DNA of 64,000 bases from Oryza sativa Japonica Group (Eukaryota; Streptophyta; Magnoliopsida; Poales; Poaceae): NCBI RefSeq assembly GCF_034140825.1, contig NC_089045.1, forward strand, positions 28,175,001 to 28,239,000, in the 5' to 3' direction. The notes beneath the pieces were generated by a model that ran no database searches, was not told where the DNA came from, and worked only from the letters and a program-made list of their open reading frames with translations. The position numbers were made by a program, and so were the translations under genes. Shown one piece after another: positions 57,152 through 64,000 of the stretch (within the stretch, counting starts at the first letter, position 1; every line of letters starts with the position of its first letter).

Positions 57152-58505
57152 TGTCGGAGTACGGAACTTCTCTAGCGGGGAAGCAAGGCACTCCTTCGTG
57201 AATTTGGCCGGTGGCCGGGGTGCAAGTTTTGAGCTTGGGTCCTGTTCGCAAGGATGCAGGGGAGGATTCATAATGGGGGGGGGGGTCTTGAGACCCCACT
57301 ATCGCCCCCAAGACAGTGGAGACCCCCTAAGCCCCCACTAATTTTTTTTCCATAGATCCATAGGATGTGGGGACTAAAGGTTTGATTTATGCTGATGTAG
57401 TTTATTCAGCCCCCACTACTATTTTTTTCTAGATCCGCCCCTGCACGGATAGAATGAACACAGGCGAGTATACAGGTTCTGGCTGCACGGATCCGTAATA
57501 CCCTACTCTTGTGTGGTAGACTGGATGATCGAGTGGGTTACAAAGGAGATGTGAAAAGTTTTAAGTGAGGAGGAGAAGGTCCTTGCATACTCGATGTTTG
57601 GCTAACCTAGCTTAGATGAGTGTGCTAAACCTTTTCTCGGTGGCATAGATCCTCCTTTTATACGTGAAGGGGAGTCCATAATGCTGTTGCATGCACGCAG
57701 GAGTGGGGCCCACTCCTCTAAACTTGGTATGCTTAGTCTTGTCGTTGTCCCTTCAAGTCAGCTGACCAGATGTGATAGCCACCTACTGACTGACAAGTGA
57801 AGAAGAGAGTCAAAAGTCTTCGTTCCAACCATCCCTGAGCCTATGTGTTAGCCACCCCCATAGCCAAGAAGGGTGGCTCGGGGGAAGGTTGTTGAGGCCG
57901 CACCATGTTGCACGTCTCGTTTTCTCCGGGGTGATGTGGGCATGTAAGGGGCTGCATGTGCCGCCACGTCTCTCATATTGTGGATTAGTTGTACACCAAG
58001 TTTATACTACTCTAATCAATGTAAGACGGTGGTCTAAATGTAATCATAGGACCTAGGCAGGTCTCCTTAATGAGGCGGACCCCTCCAAGGAGAGCCCGGG
58101 GTGCCCTCGGGGCTTCTAAGTAGAGTTTGGTTCCCCGAGTGGTCGAAAACATATCTCCAGATGGCCGTTGTGCTCGGGTTACCCTGTATCCTCGGGGTAG
58201 GCCAAGTCCTCAGGACACCCCCGCCCATTTGGGCGTGCTCTTATTGCCAAAAGTAGATTTCATTGTTATTTCGGATGAGCTTTTTGAAGATGCCGATGAA
58301 GAAGGAGTTCAAAATGGGTATGGCTTTACATTAGATGTCGGTATCCACCACCCGCTTTAGCACCTTGAAGATGTAGATCTTGCAGGTCTCAACACTCTTC
58401 TTGACAACTTCAAGATGTAGATCTTATAGGGTTTGGTAGTGCCCATAGCGTCCCAACTCCCAAGCATCCCAGGGAAGGGGAGTACCTATTCCCATTTCTC
58501 CAACA
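57152..58505. mobile_element. Solo LTR, probably Ty3/gypsy
   Basis: It starts TGTCGGAG and ends CTCCAACA, with TATAG on both sides as a 5-bp target duplication. It is 1354 bp including a nested 187-bp MITE. No internal coding part remains, so it is the product of LTR-LTR recombination. The segment AATACCCTACTCTTGTGTGG resembles the complement of gypsy LTR sequence from memory, so the family assignment is tentative. Confidence 0.75.
57257..57443. mobile_element. hAT-like MITE inside the solo LTR
   Basis: The ends CAGGGGAGGATTCA and TAGATCCGCCCCTG are imperfect complements of the CAGGGGCGGAT type common in plant hAT elements. The 8-bp flanks CAAGGATG and CACGGATA agree at six positions, suggesting an old target duplication. 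Confidence 0.65.
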
Positions 58506-58710
58506 TATAGTTACCATATAATTACACTATAATTATAATAGTTTCATTTGATAGGCCACTATTTTATTATTATCACTATAGTCCGCTATTTTATTATTAT
58601 CGCTTATATTTTTAGTAAACGTATGACACCGGTCTAGATTAATTAGATATGATTGATTGGATTAGAAGAAGATGAACAGTGTAGATTAATTCTACTACCT
58701 CTAAAGAGTG

Positions 58711-58946
58711 CTCCCTCTATCTAAAAAAACTCAATTACTGAGTTTCCGTGTCTAACATTTGACCGTCCGTCTTATTTGAAAAAAATATGAAAAAATTTAA
58801 AAAGATAAGTCATGTATAAAGTATTATTCATGTTTTATCATCTATCAATAATGAAAATACTAATCATAAAAAAATTTCATATAAAACAGACGGTTAAACG
58901 TTGGACACGGAAAACCAAGAATTGAGTCTTTTTTGGACGGAGGGAG
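58711..58946. mobile_element. Stowaway MITE
   Basis: It begins CTCCCTCTATCTAAAAAAAC and ends TTTTTTGGACGGAGGGAG, with inner arms TTTCCGTGTCTAACATTTGAC and its near-complement. TA follows the right end. Confidence 0.8.
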
Positions 58947-58948
58947 TA

Positions 58949-60698
58949 AAGACCAATGCAAAACACCTTGACATGAGACACTGGGCGCCCCATGGGAAGG
59001 CTGAGGGGCCAATGAAATGTCCAAAATTAATCCTCAAGGAATCATGCAGCACAGCACAAGATGCAAAGAGCTAGCAAGCTAGCTAGCTCTGACATTCATT
59101 GACCTTCAGAGTATGCGAGAGCTATATCTCTGAAGAGTCATTTCAAGTTTCAGAGATGATTGAGCTAAGCCAAGGTAGGTTCATCCCTGCAACATCTCTA
59201 TCCAAATATCCAGTGGCCCATCGATCGATCCATCCTGCACGCATACGTTGTGCTGCTCGACGAATCATTCTCTGTTCAATTACATCAGGTGATGAGTGCA
59301 GAATCATTCTCCGTTCTAACCACGAGCAGAATCAAGGCATCTCTCTCTCTCTCTCTGATCGATGGACAGTGATGTCTCAGATATGCGATGCGATTGCTGC
59401 ATGCAGCATCAAATCATCAGGGAAGCAACTAGATGAACAGATAAGCAGAACTGCAGAAGAAAGATATAAAGCATCGTTCGATCGAGATGTGATCTTTCTC
59501 TGGATCCCGATTGGCGCGCACATTCATTCATGAATGCATGCATGATTATTCATATGCAGGTTCATGTCACCGGCTAGCCGTCATCTGAAAACCAGGCGCC
59601 ATCAGATCGCGGCGTCGCATGCAGTACGTGCACTGATCCACATCTGATTCGATCGATCGGCGCCACGATCGAGGAGCAGGAAGATCTTTGGGGACAAGTA
59701 TGGATTGATTGATCATAAGATTCCGATAAGGAAAACGCGAGAGGAGAACAAAATAAAGGTTGCGAGTTGTTGCGAGAGAGTGGCAGAAAGAAGGAGAAGA
59801 AGGAGAAGATGCGATTCGATCTGAAGCTGCATTGCCGCGTTGGTTTCGCTAGTGGACACATTTGCTGCCGCCTTTCTGAAACCACCCGCGCGATCGATGC
59901 AGGCAGCAGGCACGCACGCCGCATGCGCGGCAGTGCAATTTGCAGCTCGATCAGGTGGCGCCGGAATCTGGCCGGCTTCCTGTCCACCGTGCGGCGGCGA
60001 TGGCCGACGTTTCCGCCATTGTCGGCAGCATCGCATTTGTACTGTGTTGAAGGTACATGCAGCTGGCATTCCTGTCTGGAAGGATCGATGTTTCAGCCTG
60101 AAAGACGTCTGAACTCTGAATTTGAAGTGTTGAACAGTTTCAGAAACATGTTAACCTAGCTAGCAAGAGAGTGTGAAACAACTTCAGAATTGCAAAAACT
60201 GTAATGCATGATCGGATTTCAGAATCATCCAAGGATTTATAGCAGAATGTTTTCAGTCTGAATTCTGAATTCAGCAATATATCACGACTCACGACATAAA
60301 ACGACACTGTAAACATGTTAGTGATCATCAAATGTTTAAACTTCACAGACATTGCAGGAAATTCAGTCAAAGACTGCCTGTTTCGTCGGAGGCGTTGCGA
60401 TGATTGGTTACGGTTATCTTCAGTCTCCACGCAGCCATTGGTATGGGGGAGATTTGTTTCACAAGTCAAATCAGGATGAGGTGCACTTTATTCCGATTCG
60501 CTGATGCGATACATACATGGCGCCTGGAAACAATTATCCAGAATCCAATGCACACGCAATCTATCGCCCACACTTTCCATGACTTCAATTCAGTGTGCCT
60601 GCATGCATTTCATCTGCAGATTCTAGCAGCTATCATGCGACAACTAAACTGACAGTCTGACAGCCACTGCAATCTAAGCTCATTCCTGAATGAGCTAA
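58949..60698. other. Intergenic DNA between the glutaredoxin genes
   Basis: Open frames of up to 144 codons exist on both strands, but none has a recognised domain or convincing splice partners. The sequence is rich in GATCGATC and GCATGCATGC. It would have been upstream DNA of the second glutaredoxin before the Helitron arrived. Confidence 0.45.
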
Positions 60699-61870
60699 TC
60701 TATCTATTATATTATTAAAGGAATAGAAAAAGGAGCCTCCACGTTCGCTCTCATGGCCTAGAAATTCTCACGTTAATCGGAGAAAAAGAAAAAGCAGAGT
60801 CCATATAGAAATACATTTAGAAATAGCTGAAATTTGGAATTAAAAATTAAGGAACATTAGAAGAGGAGACTAGAGTCCATATAGAAATACAATTTAGAAA
60901 TAGTTGAAATTCGGAATTAAAAAATAAGAAATATTAGAAGAGGAGACTAGAGTCCATATAGAAATACAATTAGGAAATAACTGAAAGTCGGAATTAAAAA
61001 TAAGGAATATTAGAAGTAGAGTATAGAGTTCATATAGAAATACAATTAGGAAATAGCTGAAATTCGGAATTAAAAAATAAGGAATATTAAAAGAGGATAC
61101 TAGAGTCCATATAGAAATACAATTAGGAAATAGCTGTAATTCGGAATTAAAAAATAAGGAATATTAAAAGAGAAGACTAGAGTCCATATAGAAATACAAT
61201 TAGAAAATAACTGAAATTCGGAATTAAAAAATAAGGAATATTAGAAGTAAAGTATAGAGTCCATATAGAAATACAATGAAGAAAAAAAGGAAATTTGGAA
61301 TTAAAAAATAAGGAATATTAGAAGTAGAGTATAGAGTCCATACATGAATTTGAAACTAACTAAAATTCGGAATAAATGTGATAAAATTAAAAGTAGAGTT
61401 TAGAGTCCGTATAAAAATACAATTTACAAATAATTAAAATTCGAAATTAAGAAAAACATGGGAAGAAGAGTTTAAAGTCAATATAGGAATACAATTTAGA
61501 AGTAACTGAAATTTGAAATTAAAAATTAAAGAATATTGAAAGATGAGTTTAGAGTCCACATAGAAATACAATTAGAAATAATAAAAATTTAGAATTAAAA
61601 AAAAATAAAAGACGAGTCTAGAGTCCATAAAGGAATATATATAATTTATAGATAACTAAAATTTGATAGTAAAAATAATTAATAACTAACACGTATATAA
61701 AATACAATATGAATATTACACATTAGTAGTTTCGTAAAGTTATTGCAAAATTTAAAATTATGTTGTCATTGTAATATATTTTAATAATATAATGAGAAAA
61801 CATATATGCTATTATATGAGAGAAAATATAATGATGCTAGCCGCGCAATCTGCGCGGGCCTCCATGCTAG
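60699..61870 (+). mobile_element. Non-autonomous Helitron
   Basis: The 5' end is TCTATCTATTATATTATTAAAG, shortened here to TCTATCTATTATATTATT. The 3' end is CTAG preceded by a GC hairpin, CCGCGCA-ATC-TGCGCGG at 61841-61857, nine bases upstream. The element sits between A and T with no target duplication and no terminal inverted repeats, all diagnostic of Helitrons. At 1172 bp it encodes no RepHel protein. Most of its length is a minisatellite. The 3' end lies five bases before the TATA box of the second glutaredoxin gene. Confidence 0.9.
60797..61640. repeat. Minisatellite in the Helitron, about 11 units of 74-78 bp
   Basis: Each unit contains TAGAGTCCATATAGAAATAC, then GAAATTCGGAATTAAAAAAT and GGAATATTAGAAG. 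Units start near 60797, 60872, 60949, 61025, 61101, 61177 and onward, and the later ones are more diverged and partly truncated. Confidence 0.9.
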
Positions 61871-61874
61871 TTCC

Positions 61875-61884
61875 CTATAAAAAG
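61875..61884 (+). promoter_or_regulatory. TATA box of the second glutaredoxin gene
   Basis: CTATAAAAAG lies 130 bp upstream of the ATG, the same spacing as in the tandem paralogue. The Helitron ends at 61870, so everything immediately upstream of the TATA box is transposon DNA. Confidence 0.7.
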
Positions 61885-62004
61885 GGAAGCAAACCATGCA
61901 AACTTCTTCACAACACAAATCAGCAACGAGCTCACAACCCAAGCCAGACAGGAGAAGCTTCTAGAACCTTCCAGAAGCAAGGTAGCTAATCGATCGATCG
62001 ATCA

Positions 62005-62334
62005 ATGGCGGAGATGGTGGCGAGGCTGGCGTCGGAGAGGGCGGTGGTGGTGTTCACCAAGAGCGGCTGCTGCATGTGCACCGCGGTGACGACGCTGCTC
62101 GGCGAGCTCGCCGTCAGCGCCGCCGTGCACGAGCTCGACAGGGACCCGCTCGGGAAGGAGATGGAGAAGGAGCTCGCCAGGAGGCTCTACGGCTCCAGCG
62201 GCCGCGGCGGGCCCGCCGTGCCGGCGGTGTTCATCGGCGGGAGCCTCGTCGGCGGCACCAGCAAGGTGATGGCCATGCACCTCAAGGGCGAGCTCGTGCC
62301 CTTGCTCAAGAGCGCCGGTGCACTGTGGCTTTGA
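62005..62334 (+). CDS. CC-type (ROXY) glutaredoxin, active site CCMC
   Basis: A single-exon gene of 109 residues. It has [20 protein letters not shown], the canonical class III active site Cys22-Cys-Met-Cys25, VPAVFIGG with the cis-Pro, GGTSKVM, and the C-terminal ALWL needed for interaction with TGA factors in ROXY proteins. It is close to the gene at 56,263 across its whole length ([29 protein letters not shown]), so the two arose by tandem duplication. Unlike its partner it keeps the full CCxC site and lacks the long Gly run. The expected role is redox or repressor control of TGA-dependent transcription. The ATG at 62005 is the first in frame after the leader. Confidence 0.95.
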   Translation: MAEMVARLASERAVVVFTKSGCCMCTAVTTLLGELAVSAAVHELDRDPLGKEMEKELARRLYGSSGRGGPAVPAVFIGGSLVGGTSKVMAMHLKGELVPLLKSAGALWL

Positions 62335-62583
62335 GATTACTGTGATTAGTTACTAATATGAGTTAATTACTTGAAGAAAATTACCATGGAAAACTATAGC
62401 TTAACTTTGTACTTAAAAGAGAGGGAGAGAGAGAGAGAAAGTACCAAAAATATTGCATAGTGTTATATGCATGCAAGTTTTGCCTTTTTAGGAGAATACA
62501 CACATGTATGTATATAGTTCCCTCTTTTTTAATAAAAAAAATGTATCAATAGTTATCACTTCTCACTGCGATTGTACACGATG

Positions 62584-62623
<40 letters not shown>

Positions 62624-62754
62624 GTATATATACATACATATGTATGTATATGTATACATACATATGTATGTATATGTGTATGTATATGTATGTACATATA
62701 TGTATATGTGTATATGTATATGTATATATGTATATGTATATGTATATATGTATA

Positions 62755-62795
<41 letters not shown>

Positions 62796-62941
62796 ATATA
62801 CATATATACGTATATACATATACATCTACATATACATATAGATGTACATATAGATGTACATATACATGTATACATATATATACATGTACATGTACATGTA
62901 TACATATACATATATATATATATACATATACATATATACAA
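62584..62941. repeat. Compound TA/TATG/TACATA microsatellite
   Basis: About 360 bp of TA repeats, then TGTATA and TGTATG units, then the complementary TACATATA units, so the right part can fold back on the left. It starts 250 bp after the stop codon of the second glutaredoxin gene. The Ile/Tyr/Cys-rich open frames over it are not genes. Confidence 0.95.
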
Positions 62942-63768
62942 ATCTCTGCTACAATTTCACTTCTAATGAACCTGCTAATCTCTCTCCATGTCTCCAGCTC
63001 GTGCCATAAGCTCCCACTCCCACACTCATTTTCCTGGCAAGTGGCTAGTACACCAAGGCCACACGCTAGAGTGATCTAGAGCCTGCCCAAATGAAATGAC
63101 ATGAGAAGCCACATGAAGAACTTTGGAAGCACGATAGTTCTTCAGTAATATCTGCTTTACTGGTCAAGTTGACCAGTCAACACATCTATAAAGACATGAA
63201 ATTCTAATACCTTCGATCTTTTGACATCAATTTACTGGTCATAACACAGCATATCTATAACACCAAGAGAACCAAAATTTGTCATCTTAAAGCAATTATT
63301 GGAACATTTAAAATAAAAGGAATGTATTGTGCAGGCCTATGTTTTGACAGACACATGAATTTGAAAATTTTCCAGTTTGATAGTTTGGAGCTAAAACTTG
63401 GGCTTGTGCAGGCCTGCGTTTTGAGATAAATTAAGCTAGTAATGTGTGATGTCATGCATAAATCATTCTGAACTTTAATAGTCTGAAACTTGCACGTGTA
63501 TTGATTCTGAAATCTGAACATGGGCATGCATTTTTTTGTCAACCTATCTGCACAGATAGCTTCCATCCACTTTGAAGGAAGATCTGATAATGATATACTA
63601 CAGTGCACAGATAAACACATCACTGCATATTTTGGTCCAAATATAAGAATGCTTATTACACAAACACTATAAGATGGCACAATCCAGTTCATGAAAGGAA
63701 AACACTGATTTTTTTTTCCTATGAAAAACAAAAGGTGCAATTACAGAATAAAAAGCAACAAATTTTAC
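62942..63768. other. DNA left of the right-edge exon, no gene recognised
   Basis: It may hold intron or 3' parts of the minus-strand gene entering from the right. A 152-codon minus-strand frame at 63.28-63.74 kb has no recognised motif. Confidence 0.4.
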
Positions 63769-63951
63769 CTGGAAGCGCTAATGTGTTGAAGCGCTGCAGC
63801 ACCCTTCCCCTGCCCTCGCCCTTGATCTGTTGGCAGGTTCTTCACTGCACTGAATTGAACTTTGCATTCACCTGTCAACTTAGCACTTATAGACAGAAAT
63901 GTCCCGAATAGGATAATGTCATTTATGAATGGTGCCGCTATAATATTCCAG
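63769..63951 (-). CDS. Probable internal exon of a minus-strand gene entering from the right
   Basis: On the minus strand a strong acceptor (TTTACACTTTCTCCTTTCAATAG) shortened here to CACTTTCTCCTTTCAATAG precedes 183 bases with one open frame, followed by the donor CCAG|GTAAAA. The reading is (x)WNIIAAPFINDIILFGTF, then SISAKLTGECKVQFSAVKNL, PTDQGRGQGKGAAALQHISA. There is a hydrophobic first half and a Gly/Ala-rich second half. I do not recognise the family. The 5' part lies beyond the window, and the next downstream exon was not located. Confidence 0.4.
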
Positions 63952-64000
63952 CTATTGAAAGGAGAAAGTGTAAAATATGGTTATCAAATCAAGAAGACTG

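Noticed and set aside
59099-60159. Frames of 130-144 codons between the glutaredoxin genes
   Set aside because: Different frames overlap, none shows a domain, and codon composition follows the local GATC/TGCA-rich DNA.
60797-61640. CRISPR-like regular repeats
   Set aside because: Units are contiguous imperfect tandem copies without unique spacers, inside a Helitron in a plant genome.
62504-63079. 191-codon frame rich in Tyr, Ile, Val and Cys
   Set aside because: Translation of TATG/TGTA microsatellite; frames are open on both strands.

Overview
The window looks like nuclear DNA from rice (Oryza sativa or a close relative). The evidence is GC-rich grass-type exons with GT/AG introns, many Stowaway MITEs with TA target duplications, a Helitron with the AT-insertion and CTAG-end signature, CACTA DNA with CCGGGACTAAAG subterminal repeats, and chromovirus LTR elements primed by initiator tRNA-Met. 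A neighbourhood of NLR relatives, a class 3 lipase and tandem CC-type glutaredoxins fits rice chromosome 11 in my memory, but I could not verify that.

Layout. 1-0.65 kb: possible 5' end of a minus-strand gene that runs off the left edge. 1.5-3.8 kb: MITEs and a 201-bp-period duplication. 4,012-38,199: one 34.2-kb CACTA (En/Spm) element with a 16-bp terminal inverted repeat and a perfect AGG target duplication. It reads on the minus strand and carries TNP2 (right) and a TNPA-like gene ending in a Ulp1-type cysteine protease domain (left). Two LTR retrotransposons sit inside it, each with a perfect 5-bp target duplication: a gag-only element at 10,535-21,756 and a gag-pol chromovirus at 24,789-36,300. 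Without them the CACTA backbone is about 11.4 kb.

38.2-48 kb: an intronless 1048-residue CC-NLR-like gene with a badly eroded nucleotide-binding site, and a tail-to-tail paralogue reduced to its LRR half. 50.0-53.1 kb: a ten-exon secreted class 3 lipase with a complete catalytic triad. 54.8-62.4 kb: two small CC-type (ROXY) glutaredoxin genes, active sites CGMC and CCMC, both ending in ALWL. A transposon stops within about 30 bp of the TATA box of each: a Stowaway MITE at the first, a Helitron at the second. Between them lies a solo LTR with a MITE inside. 63.77-63.95 kb: a probable internal exon of a minus-strand gene entering from the right.

The host genes are likely to act in stress and defence (NLR, lipase, and glutaredoxins that bind TGA transcription factors). 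The most notable observations are the two-promoter layout of the CACTA element, where both promoters carry the terminal repeat motif, and the transposon junctions at both glutaredoxin core promoters. I found nothing that clearly amounts to an undescribed biological system.
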